Shown here: positions 34,944-42,542 of the stretch, piece after piece
Numbering within the stretch: the stretch's first letter is position 1
How the letters are laid out: each line of letters opens with the position of its first letter
Source: Xanthomonas campestris pv. badrii
GTDB lineage: Bacteria; Pseudomonadota; Gammaproteobacteria; Xanthomonadales; Xanthomonadaceae
Reading direction: 5' to 3'
NCBI RefSeq assembly: GCF_012848175.1
Contig: NZ_CP051651.1
Coordinates: 2,294,001 to 2,358,000, forward strand
DNA length: 64,000 nucleotides
Notes under the pieces: model-generated
The model's input: only the letters and a program-made list of their open reading frames with translations
Database searches by the model: none
Told to the model about the DNA's origin: nothing
Made by a program: the position numbers and the translations under genes

Positions 34944-36223
34944 ACCCGTTCGCCCGCAGTGCCGGCACGGCGCCGCAGCGCCGTGGCGCCCGGCGATGGC
35001 TCGCCTGCTGGGCGCTGCTGCTGATGATGTTGCTGGCAGCGCCGCTCGCCATGGCCCAGGCTGTGCAGGGCGAGGCTGCCCCGGCCATTGCTCCAGCTGC
35101 CGCACCGGCGCCGCGCATTGGCGTGGTGACCATGCAACCCGGCGAAGTGTTCTTCGAACGCTTCGGGCATGACGCCATCGTGGTGGTCGACCCACTCACC
35201 CAGCAGGCCACCTCATACAACTTCGGCTTCTTCGACCCGAGCGAGCCGGACTTCGTGCCGCGTTTCGCACGTGGCGAAATGATGTATTACCTGGTGGCGC
35301 TGCCGCTGGAAGAAGACCTGTCGCAATACCGCAACGTCGGCCGTGGCGTCAGCGTGCAGTGGCTGGATCTGCCGGCCGAGCAGGCACGCGCGCTTGCCGA
35401 TGGGCTGGCTGTCCGCAGCCGACCGGAAAACGCTCGCTATCACTACGATTATTTCGAAGCCAACTGCGCCACGATGGTGCGCGATGCGCTCGATCGCGCC
35501 ATGGGCGGCACGCTGAAATCGCAACTGGCCGGCCGCTCGCGCGGCAATACCTACCGCAGCGAGGCGGTGCGCCTGGCCTCCCCTGCCCCGTGGATGTGGC
35601 TGGGCTTCGACCTGGGGCTGGGGCCGTACGCCGATCGCCCGCTGTCGCGCTGGGAAGAAGCATTCGTGCCGATGCGCCTGGCCGACAGCCTGACCCAGGC
35701 GCACAACAGCGCCGGCCGGCCGTTGGTGCAATCCACCCAGGTGCTGCTGCCGCACCGCATCGCGCCCGAGCCTGCCGAACAGCAGCGACATTGGTGGCCG
35801 TGGTTGCTGGCCGGCGTACTGGTGGCCGCCGGCGTGCTGGCACTGCGTCGCCGGCACCGTCTGCTGGCCGGGCTGGCGCTGCCGTTCTGGCTGCTGTGCG
35901 CCATCGGCGGGGGCCTGCTGGCGTATCTGTGGGGTTTCACCGCACATCAATCCGCGTGGGCCAACCGCAATCTCTTGCTGGTCAATCCACTGTGTCTGCT
36001 GCTGTGGTTTGGTGGCATCCGGCTGCAGCTGGGCCATCGGCCTGGCCGCTGGTTCAATGTGCTGTCCTGGCTGGTGGCAGCCGGGGCGCTGCTGGCCTTG
36101 GTGATCCACTGGCTGTCGTTCCAGGCCCAGGACAACCTGCAGTGGGTGATGCTGCTGTTGCCGATCCACGCCGCGCTCGCGATCGCCCTGCAGTCGCGCG
36201 ACGTGTCGCTCTCTCGACGCTGA
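34940..36223 (+). CDS. DUF4105 (Lnb N-terminal-type) membrane protein at the lnt position
   Basis: 427 aa from TTG at 34940, overlapping corC by 4 bp. A signal-anchor (CWALLLMMLLAAPLAMA) precedes a periplasmic DUF4105 domain with MQPGEVFFERFGHDAIVV (His) and YFEANCATMVRDAL (Cys), a papain-like Cys/His pair. The C-terminal third has about five membrane helices (WLLAGVLVAAGVLAL, LPFWLLCAIGGGLLAYLW, LLLVNPLCLLLWFGG, NVLSWLVAAGALLALVI, WVMLLLPIHAALAIAL). This domain is shared with Lnb, the lipoprotein N-acyltransferase of Bacteroides. The location after corC is where lnt sits in many gammaproteobacteria. Acyltransferase activity here is inferred. Confidence 0.8.
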   Translation: MNPFARSAGTAPQRRGARRWLACWALLLMMLLAAPLAMAQAVQGEAAPAIAPAAAPAPRIGVVTMQPGEVFFERFGHDAIVVVDPLTQQATSYNFGFFDPSEPDFVPRFARGEMMYYLVALPLEEDLSQYRNVGRGVSVQWLDLPAEQARALADGLAVRSRPENARYHYDYFEANCATMVRDALDRAMGGTLKSQLAGRSRGNTYRSEAVRLASPAPWMWLGFDLGLGPYADRPLSRWEEAFVPMRLADSLTQAHNSAGRPLVQSTQVLLPHRIAPEPAEQQRHWWPWLLAGVLVAAGVLALRRRHRLLAGLALPFWLLCAIGGGLLAYLWGFTAHQSAWANRNLLLVNPLCLLLWFGGIRLQLGHRPGRWFNVLSWLVAAGALLALVIHWLSFQAQDNLQWVMLLLPIHAALAIALQSRDVSLSRR

Positions 36224-36238
36224 CCTGACGCTGCGCCC

Positions 36239-37240
36239 ATGAACAACCACGGCCGCCATCCAGACAACCCGTCCTGCGTCATCACCTGCGCGTACTACGA
36301 CGGCGACGGTGAGCGGCACGACATTAGCCTGGAGCAGATCAGCGACGTGCTGGAGCGCCCGGACGGCTTCGTCTGGGTTGGCCTGTACGAACCGCAGGAA
36401 TCGGTGCTGCACAAGCTGCGGGACGAGTTCGGCCTACATGACCTGGCGATCGAAGACGCGCTCAAGGCGCACCAGCGCCCCAAGGCCGAGAGTTACGGCA
36501 ACTCGCTGTTCGTGGTGGTCAATACCGCCCAGCTGGTCAACGAGCGTATCCGTTATGGCGAAACGCATGCCTTCCTGGGCAAGCGGTTTCTGCTGACCGT
36601 GCGCCACGGCGCATCGCTGTCGTACACGCCGGTGCGGCATCGGGTCGAGCGCGAGCCGGCGATGCTGCGCATGGGTGCCTCGTTCTGCCTGTATGGCGTG
36701 CTGGACTTCGTGGTCGACAACTACCTGCCGATCATGGACGAGTTCCGCGACACGCTGGAACGCCTGGAAAAGGACATCTTTGCCGACGACTACAAGCGCG
36801 AGACGGTGGTGCGTCTGTACGAGCTCAAGCGCGAACTCAACAAGATGCGGCTGGTGGTGGCGCCCTTGCAGGACGTGCTCTCGCACCTCAAGCGCAACCC
36901 CGGCTCGCTGATCCACTCGGAAGTGGGCATCTACCTGCGCGACGTGCTCGATCATGCGGTGCGCATCAACGACGCGATCGACACCTTGCGCGAAATGCTG
37001 GGTACTGCCCTCAGCGTCAACCTGTCGATGGTGACGCTGGCACAGGGCGAAACGGTCAAGCGCCTGGGCGCCTGGGCCGCCCTGCTGGCTGCGCCCACGC
37101 TGATCACCAGTTGGTACGGCATGAACTTCACCCACATGCCCGAACTCGACAAGCCCTACGCCTACCCCCTGCTGGTAGGCGGCATCGTCGCCTCCTGCCT
37201 GGTGCTGTATCGCCTGTTCAAGCGGGCGCGGTGGCTTTGA
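36239..37240 (+). CDS. corA: CorA-type magnesium/cobalt transporter
   Basis: 333 aa from ATG at 36239, 15 bp after the DUF4105 gene. It is a homopentameric divalent-cation channel. The large cytoplasmic N-domain (ITCAYYDGDGERHDISLEQI, LHDLAIEDALKAHQRPK, the long alpha-helices LERLEKDIFADDYKRETV) is followed by two C-terminal helices. The selectivity loop YGMNFTHMPELDKPYAYPL contains the GMN motif. The C-terminus is basic (RLFKRARWL). A CorC-type gene sits two genes upstream, and both are tied to Mg/Co homeostasis. Confidence 0.95.
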   Translation: MNNHGRHPDNPSCVITCAYYDGDGERHDISLEQISDVLERPDGFVWVGLYEPQESVLHKLRDEFGLHDLAIEDALKAHQRPKAESYGNSLFVVVNTAQLVNERIRYGETHAFLGKRFLLTVRHGASLSYTPVRHRVEREPAMLRMGASFCLYGVLDFVVDNYLPIMDEFRDTLERLEKDIFADDYKRETVVRLYELKRELNKMRLVVAPLQDVLSHLKRNPGSLIHSEVGIYLRDVLDHAVRINDAIDTLREMLGTALSVNLSMVTLAQGETVKRLGAWAALLAAPTLITSWYGMNFTHMPELDKPYAYPLLVGGIVASCLVLYRLFKRARWL

Positions 37241-37479
37241 GCTGGGATTCGGGAATGGGGATTCGGGAATGGGTAGAGCCGATCTACTGAGTGCTGATTT
37301 TTCGCTTGGGGCTTGATTGAGCTACTCGTCTTTTTTACGACTACCACGTATTTCTCCGTCGCAAGTTCTAATGCCGAAGTCTTGAGCAGAGGCTTGAAAC
37401 AATTGCAGAGCTTCCGCGCCTTGTCGCGGGAGTTGCCGTTGATGCAGCAAAGTAACCAAAACCTGTCGCGTGCGACCCG

Positions 37480-37523
37480 TACCCTCATCCGCCCTTCGGG
37501 CACCTTCTCCCGGCGGGAGAAGG
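37480..37523. repeat. Xanthomonad double-hairpin intergenic repeat (copy 2)
   Basis: TACCCTCATCC, then GCCCTTCGGGC (hairpin 1) and CTTCTCCCGGCGGGAGAAG (hairpin 2). Near-identical to the copies at 50146 and 50287. Confidence 0.75.
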
Positions 37524-37540
37524 AAGCGCCCTGGCCTTTG

Positions 37541-37610
37541 CGAATCCCGAATCCCGAATCCCGAATCCCGAATCCCGAATCCCGAATCCCGAATCCCCAA
37601 TCCCCAATCC
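37541..37610. repeat. Heptamer tandem repeat (CGAATCC)n
   Basis: Eight exact copies of CGAATCC from 37541, then two CCAATCC variants ending at 37610. The reverse-complement motif GGATTCGGGAATGG occurs twice at 37244-37273 on the other side of the gap. Confidence 0.85.
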
Positions 37611-37616
37611 CGGACC

Positions 37617-38981
37617 TCAAGCCACATAGATCGTCTTGATGTTCATGAACTCATGGATGCCGTGATCGGCCAGCTCTCGGCCGAAACCTGAGCGTTTGAT
37701 GCCACCGAACGGTAGCCGCACATCACTCTTGACCACCGCGTTGACGAAGGCGGCGCCGCACTGCAGTTGCTGGGCGACGCGTTCGCCGCGTTTGGCGTCC
37801 GCCGTCCACACGCTGCCGCCCAAGCCGAAGCTGGTGTCGTTGGCCACGCGCACCGCTTCTGCTTCGTCGGCCACTCGAATGATCGAGGCCACCGGGCCGA
37901 AGAATTCCTCGTCGTACGCCGGCATGCCGGGGGCGACCTGGTCAAGGATCGTGGCCGGATAGCCTGCATGCGAGCCGGATACCGGCTTGCCGCCCAGTAA
38001 TATCTTGGCGCCCTTCTCCACGCTGGCCTGCACCTGCTTGTGCAATTCGTCGCGCAGGTCGGCGCGCGCCATCGGTGCGAGTGTCGTGCCTTCCTGTTGC
38101 GGGTCGCCGACCACGCGCTTGGACGCAGCGGCGACGAAGCGCTCGATGAACCGGTCGGCGATGGCATCGACCACGATGAAACGCTTGGCCGCGATGCAGG
38201 TCTGCCCGCTGTTGTCGAAGCGCGACTGCACCGCCGATTCCACCGTGTGCTCCAACTCCGCATCGTCCAGCACGATGAAGGCATCGCTGCCCCCCAGTTC
38301 CATCACGCACTTCTTCAACTGGTCGCCAGCGTTGGCAGCGAGCGAGCGCCCGGCGCGTTCACTGCCGGTCAAGGTCACTGCGGCAATCCGATCGTCGCGC
38401 ACGACATCGGCGGCCTGGTCGTTGTCGATGTGCAACACATCGAACACGCCTGGCGGAATACCGGCGGCGTCCAGCACCTGCTTCATGGCATCGGCGCAGC
38501 GCGGCACATTGCTGGCGTGCTTGAGCAGCGACACGTTGCCGGCCATCAGGCCGGGCGCCAGGAATCGAAATGCCTGCCACAACGGAAAATTCCAGGGCAT
38601 TACCGCAAACACGCAGCCCAGCGGCTCATAGCGCACATAGCTGGACTGCGCCTCGGTTGGAATTTGGTGCGGCGCCAAATACTCGGCCGCATGATCGGCG
38701 TAATACGCACAGGCCTGCGCGCACTTGTCGACCTCGGCCAGCGCCTCGTGGCGCAGCTTGCCCATTTCGGCGGTCATGATGCGTTGCAGGTCGTCGCGCC
38801 GCTTGGTCAGCTCTTCGCCGACGCGTCGCAGCAAGGCGCCGCGCTCGGCCAGCGGCAATGCGGCCCAGGCCGGGAATGCCTTGGCCGAAGCGGCCAGGCG
38901 CGCTTCGATGCCGGCGGCGTCCAGGGTGTGCTGGGTGTGCTCGACCTGGCCATTGGCCGGGTTGACGGTGTCGTAGGACAT
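37617..38981 (-). CDS. Succinate-semialdehyde dehydrogenase-type aldehyde dehydrogenase
   Basis: 454 aa from ATG at 38981 (MSYDTVNPANGQVEHT). An NAD(P)-dependent aldehyde dehydrogenase of the short Sad/GabD-like group. Active-site signatures: VMPWNFPLWQAFRF, VTLTGSERAG, the general base in VMELGGSDAFIV, and the catalytic cysteine in NSGQTCIAAKRF. PFGGIKRSGFGRELADHGI closes it. It lies on the same strand downstream of potGHI, so it probably oxidises the semialdehyde made from putrescine/GABA to succinate. Substrate is inferred from context and similarity. Confidence 0.87.
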   Translation of the reverse strand: MSYDTVNPANGQVEHTQHTLDAAGIEARLAASAKAFPAWAALPLAERGALLRRVGEELTKRRDDLQRIMTAEMGKLRHEALAEVDKCAQACAYYADHAAEYLAPHQIPTEAQSSYVRYEPLGCVFAVMPWNFPLWQAFRFLAPGLMAGNVSLLKHASNVPRCADAMKQVLDAAGIPPGVFDVLHIDNDQAADVVRDDRIAAVTLTGSERAGRSLAANAGDQLKKCVMELGGSDAFIVLDDAELEHTVESAVQSRFDNSGQTCIAAKRFIVVDAIADRFIERFVAAASKRVVGDPQQEGTTLAPMARADLRDELHKQVQASVEKGAKILLGGKPVSGSHAGYPATILDQVAPGMPAYDEEFFGPVASIIRVADEAEAVRVANDTSFGLGGSVWTADAKRGERVAQQLQCGAAFVNAVVKSDVRLPFGGIKRSGFGRELADHGIHEFMNIKTIYVA

Positions 38982-39177
38982 GGCGTTCTCCAATAGCAAG
39001 GCCGCCATGCTAGTCGCCGGAAAGTTGTAGCCGCGTCACAGCCGGCTGAAATCGGTGCAACGCTGTGTTTGCCAGCGCCGCGACGCACTGCCGCACCTCA
39101 TCGTGCAACGCGCACCGTGCGGCCCCTGAAAGGGGCCTGCAGAACAATGGAACAGAAAGAGGGAGGAGAACGCGCGC

Positions 39178-40029
39178 TCAGGCAATCGCGTCTTGCTGCG
39201 CCAGCTGCTGATCGCGCAGGCGGCGTTTTTCGCTGCGCGCCAGCAGCCACCAGCCAATCACCACAGCAATCGAGACTGCCAGCACCATCAGCGTGGCCAG
39301 TGCATTGATCTTGGGGCTGATGCCCAGCCGCACCGACGAAAACACCTTGATCGGCAACGTGGTGGAACTGGGCCCGGCCAGGAAGCTGGCGATCACCACA
39401 TCGTCCAGCGACAGCGTAAAGGCCAGCAGCCAGCCCGAGGCCAGGGCCGAGGCGATGATCGGCAAGGTGATCAGGAAGAACACCTTCAGTGGCGTGGCGC
39501 CCAGGTCCATCGCGGCTTCTTCCAGCGAGCGGTCCAGCTCCTGCAGGCGCGAGGAAATCACCACCGTCACGAACGACACGGTGAAGGTGACATGCGCCAC
39601 CCAGATCGCCACCGCGCCGCGTGGCGCGATACCGAGCACCCCGCCCATCGAGACCAGCAGCAACAGGATCGACAGCCCGATGATCACTTCCGGCATCACC
39701 AGTGGCGCGGTGATCAAGGCACCGAACACGGTCTTGCCCGGGAATCTGCGCATGCGCACCATCGCCATGGCCGCCATGGTGCCGAGCACGGTCGATGCGC
39801 AAGCGGTCCAGAACGCGACCTCCAGACTGACCCAGGCCGCGTCCAGCAATTGCCGGTCGCGCAGCAATTGGCCATACCAGCGGGTGGAAAAGCCGCCCCA
39901 CACCGTGGCCAGGCGCGAGGCGTTGAACGAATACACCATCAGCAACAGGATCGGCAGATACAGAAAGCCGAACCCCAGCGCGAGGATGCCACCCCCAAGT
40001 ACGCGCCCACCGCGCGAGGCGCGCATCAT
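39178..40029 (-). CDS. potI: Putrescine ABC transporter permease PotI
   Basis: 283 aa from ATG at 40029 (an ATG follows at 40026), sharing ATGA with the potH stop. It has about six membrane helices with the binding-protein-dependent permease loop EEAAMDLGATPLKVFFLITLP. FLYLPILLLMVYSFNASR and LSLDDVVIASFLAGPSSTTLP match PotI/PotC. It pairs with PotH to form the channel driven by PotG. The aldehyde dehydrogenase gene lies 196 bp further downstream. Confidence 0.93.
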   Translation of the reverse strand: MMRASRGGRVLGGGILALGFGFLYLPILLLMVYSFNASRLATVWGGFSTRWYGQLLRDRQLLDAAWVSLEVAFWTACASTVLGTMAAMAMVRMRRFPGKTVFGALITAPLVMPEVIIGLSILLLLVSMGGVLGIAPRGAVAIWVAHVTFTVSFVTVVISSRLQELDRSLEEAAMDLGATPLKVFFLITLPIIASALASGWLLAFTLSLDDVVIASFLAGPSSTTLPIKVFSSVRLGISPKINALATLMVLAVSIAVVIGWWLLARSEKRRLRDQQLAQQDAIA

Positions 40030-41069
40030 GTCAGCCGCCCTTCCAGCTCGCGCTGCTGGTAACGGTGGAAGATCACGATCGGCACCAGCAGCACCAGCAA
40101 CATGACCGTGGCCACCGCTGCAGCCACCGGCCAGTCGCGGTTGTTGAAGAATTCGCCCCACAACACGCGGCCGATCATCAAGGTATTCGGGCCGCCGAGC
40201 ATTTCAGGAATGACGAACTCGCCCACCGCCGGAATCATCACCAGCATGCAGCCGGCCACGATGCCGTTGCGCGACAGCGGCAAGGTGATGCTTACAAACG
40301 CCTGCCACGGACGCGCGCCCAGGTCGTAGGCCGCTTCCAGCAGGCGCTGGTCGTGCTTGACCAGATTGGCGTACAGCGGCAACACCATGAAAGGCAGGTA
40401 GCAATAGACGATGCCGATATAGGCGGCGATCGGCGTGTACAGCAATTGCAGCGGCTGCCGGATCACACCGATCGCCAGCAACGCCTGATTGAGCAGGCCA
40501 TTGCCATCGAGGATGCCGATCCAGGCATAGACGCGGATCAGGAACGAGGTCCACGACGGCAGCACCACCAGCATCATCGCCACGTTGCGCGTGGCCAGCG
40601 GCAGGCGCGCGATCACATACGCCATCGGGTAACCGATCGATAACGCCAGTGCGGTGGAAATCGCCGCGATCTTGATCGAACTCAGGTACGCGGCCACGTA
40701 CTGGCTGTCGCGCAGCAGCAGCAGATAATTGCCCAGATGCAGCTTGACGCTCACCGCGCCATCGGCCGCATACGCGAACAACGGCGTATACGGCGGCATC
40801 GCGGTGGCGCGCTCGGCAAACGAGATCTTCAGCACGATCAAAAACGGGATCGCGAAGAACACCAGCAACCAGAGATATGGCGCGGCGATCACGCCCCAGC
40901 GCGCACCCGGCACCCCGCGGCGGAGAGTGGTTAGCAAAACGTAGCGAGCAGTCGCCAGGGGGGTGCGGACGGCGCGGAGGAACCGCAGTGTACGGGTGGT
41001 ACATGAGGATTCCGAGCACCGGCTGCGCCCCCCTGGCGGCTGCGCAGGAGTTTTGCTGGCCGCTCTCAT
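40026..41069 (-). CDS. potH: Putrescine ABC transporter permease PotH, with repeat-encoded N-terminus
   Basis: 347 aa from ATG at 41069 (ATGA overlap with the potG stop). The permease proper begins near residue 45 (TTLRRGVPGARWGVIAAPYLWLLVFF). Six helices follow, with the EAA loop EAAYDLGARPWQAFVSITLPL. Residues about 5-46 (SKTPAQPPGG to RYVLL) are encoded by an inverted-repeat element, so they are Pro/Arg/Cys-rich and unlike PotH. A TTG at residue 48 region could be an alternative start. If the long form is made, it has an odd cytoplasmic extension. Confidence 0.88.
   Translation of the reverse strand: MRAASKTPAQPPGGRSRCSESSCTTRTLRFLRAVRTPLATARYVLLTTLRRGVPGARWGVIAAPYLWLLVFFAIPFLIVLKISFAERATAMPPYTPLFAYAADGAVSVKLHLGNYLLLLRDSQYVAAYLSSIKIAAISTALALSIGYPMAYVIARLPLATRNVAMMLVVLPSWTSFLIRVYAWIGILDGNGLLNQALLAIGVIRQPLQLLYTPIAAYIGIVYCYLPFMVLPLYANLVKHDQRLLEAAYDLGARPWQAFVSITLPLSRNGIVAGCMLVMIPAVGEFVIPEMLGGPNTLMIGRVLWGEFFNNRDWPVAAAVATVMLLVLLVPIVIFHRYQQRELEGRLT
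40922..41068. repeat. Inverted-repeat (MITE-like) element at the start of potH
   Basis: Two ~46-bp imperfect arms (40922-40968 and 41022-41068) face each other around a 53-bp centre. Matching blocks include GAGAG, AGCAAAAC / GTTTTGCT and CGCCAGGGGGG / CCCCCCTGGCG. The right arm ends one base before the potH ATG. The centre contains TTCCGAGCACCGGC, which recurs at 47208-47221. Confidence 0.75.
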
Positions 41070-42196
41070 GCGGTGAGCACCACGCCGTCGTCCTCGCCCC
41101 AACCCACCCACACCGCATCGCCCCAGGTCAGTGCTTCGCTGGCCCAGCGCTGGCGATTGGCGAAGTTGGCCATCAGCTTGACCCCGCTGGGCAGGCGCAC
41201 GTGATAGACCGAATGGCTGCCGAAATAGGCGATGTCCTCGATCACGCCCTGCGCCTTGTTGCAGGCCTGCGCCGGCTCGTCCTTGCCGATGGCGAGCTTT
41301 TCCGGGCGCAGCGCAAACGCCACCGCCTGCCCTTCGAAGCCGGTGATGCCATGGCCGATACGGATCGGGGCGTCGAAGGCAGGCGTCTTCAAGGCGACGT
41401 AGTCCGGTTGATCCTCGGCAATGACCGCATCGACCAGATTCACCGAACCGATGAACTCGGCGGCGAAACGATTGGCCGGTTGTTCGTAGATTTCGTCCGG
41501 CGTGCCGACCTGCTGGATCCAGCCCTGGTCCATCAGCGCGATGCGCGTGGCCATGGTCATCGCCTCTTCCTGATCGTGGGTGACCATCACGCAGGTGACG
41601 CCAGAGGTCTCGATGATGTTGACCAGTTCCAGCTGCATCTGCGAACGCAGCTTCTTGTCCAGCGCGCCCATCGGCTCGTCCAGCAACAGCAGCTTGGGCC
41701 GCTTGGCCAGCGAGCGCGCCAGCGCCACCCGTTGCTGCTGGCCTCCGGACAACTGATGCGGCTTGCGCCGGGCCAGCGCGCCCAGCTGCACCAGCTCCAG
41801 CATCTCGCCGACACGGGTGGTGACCGCCACCTTCGACAGCCCTTCCTGCTTCAGCCCGAAGGCGATGTTCTGCTCCACGCTCATATGCGGAAACAGCGCA
41901 TACGACTGGAACATCATGTTGATCGGGCGCTCGTATGGCGGCAGCGCGTCGATGGGCTGGCCATCCAGGGTGATGCGCCCGGTGGTGGGCCGCTCGAAAC
42001 CGGCCAGACAACGCAACAGCGTGGATTTGCCGCTGCCCGACCCGCCCAGCAGCGCGAAGATCTCGCCCTTGCGGATCTGCAGGCTGACATCGTCCACCGC
42101 AACGAAGCCGTCGAACTCCTTGCGCACCGCGTCGATGGACAGATAACCGGCATCGGCAGGGCTGGAAGGTGGCGACATGGCCTCGGGCAGTGACAT
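41066..42196 (-). CDS. potG: Putrescine ABC transporter ATP-binding protein PotG
   Basis: 376 aa from ATG at 42196 (GAGAG upstream); ATGs at 42253 and 42178 are alternatives. Walker A GGSGSGKST, Q-loop FQSYALFPHMSV, ABC signature LSGGQQQR, Walker B LLLLDEP and the switch histidine in VTHDQEEA are all present. The C-terminal TOBE domain (VAFALRPEKLAIG, IAYFGSHSVYHVRLPSG) is typical of polyamine/sugar importers. First gene of potGHI. The cognate binding protein PotF is 5 kb away on the same strand beyond an efflux operon. Confidence 0.95.
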   Translation of the reverse strand: MSLPEAMSPPSSPADAGYLSIDAVRKEFDGFVAVDDVSLQIRKGEIFALLGGSGSGKSTLLRCLAGFERPTTGRITLDGQPIDALPPYERPINMMFQSYALFPHMSVEQNIAFGLKQEGLSKVAVTTRVGEMLELVQLGALARRKPHQLSGGQQQRVALARSLAKRPKLLLLDEPMGALDKKLRSQMQLELVNIIETSGVTCVMVTHDQEEAMTMATRIALMDQGWIQQVGTPDEIYEQPANRFAAEFIGSVNLVDAVIAEDQPDYVALKTPAFDAPIRIGHGITGFEGQAVAFALRPEKLAIGKDEPAQACNKAQGVIEDIAYFGSHSVYHVRLPSGVKLMANFANRQRWASEALTWGDAVWVGWGEDDGVVLTA

Positions 42197-42542
42197 GAAT
42201 TCTCTCGATGGCGGCAGGCGCAGGCGCCATGCACGGAGTCTGCGCGTCATCATGACAAAAGCCTGTGTCCGCTGCAGGACCGGCTAGCCGGGGATGTGCG
42301 GGAAAGCGGGCCCTCCCGTGGTATTGCATGCCGCGGTGATCGGCCAACGGCGCGGTGCTAGCCGCCGGTGCGTATCGCATCACTACGCGCAGCGACAGCA
42401 CAGGTGTCGTAGGTCACGCGATCATGGCTGTTGCAGCTCAGCGACCAGGACACTCACTCGTGCGGTGGGGCGACACAGACGAGATAAACCGGCGCGGGCC
42501 GCTCCAGCCCGCGCCCGCCTCACGATCACCGCAACCGTCGCC
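42197..42542. other. Intergenic region between the efflux operon and potG
   Basis: 346 bp. Its left part must carry the potG promoter. Its right part has a strong hairpin (42491-42515) that could end the efflux operon transcript. No coding frame supported. Confidence 0.5.
42491..42515 (-). terminator. Hairpin after the efflux operon
   Basis: Perfect 9-bp stem GGCGCGGGC / GCCCGCGCC with a 7-nt loop, 28 bp beyond the outer-membrane-factor stop; on the minus strand it is followed by GGTTTATC, a weak U-tract. Confidence 0.5.

Larger units (their letters stand above)
37241..37616. other. Repeat-filled intergenic region between corA and the dehydrogenase gene
   Basis: 376 bp between convergent genes. 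It is bounded by GGATTCGGGAAT-type repeats at 37244-37273 and by an opposite-strand tandem array at 37541-37610. A double-hairpin repeat lies at 37480-37523. The middle (37280-37470) is relatively AT-rich and shows no coding frame I can support. Confidence 0.6.

Noticed and set aside
37541..37610. Possible CRISPR array
   Set aside because: The unit is a 7-bp tandem repeat with no spacers, and there are no cas genes nearby.
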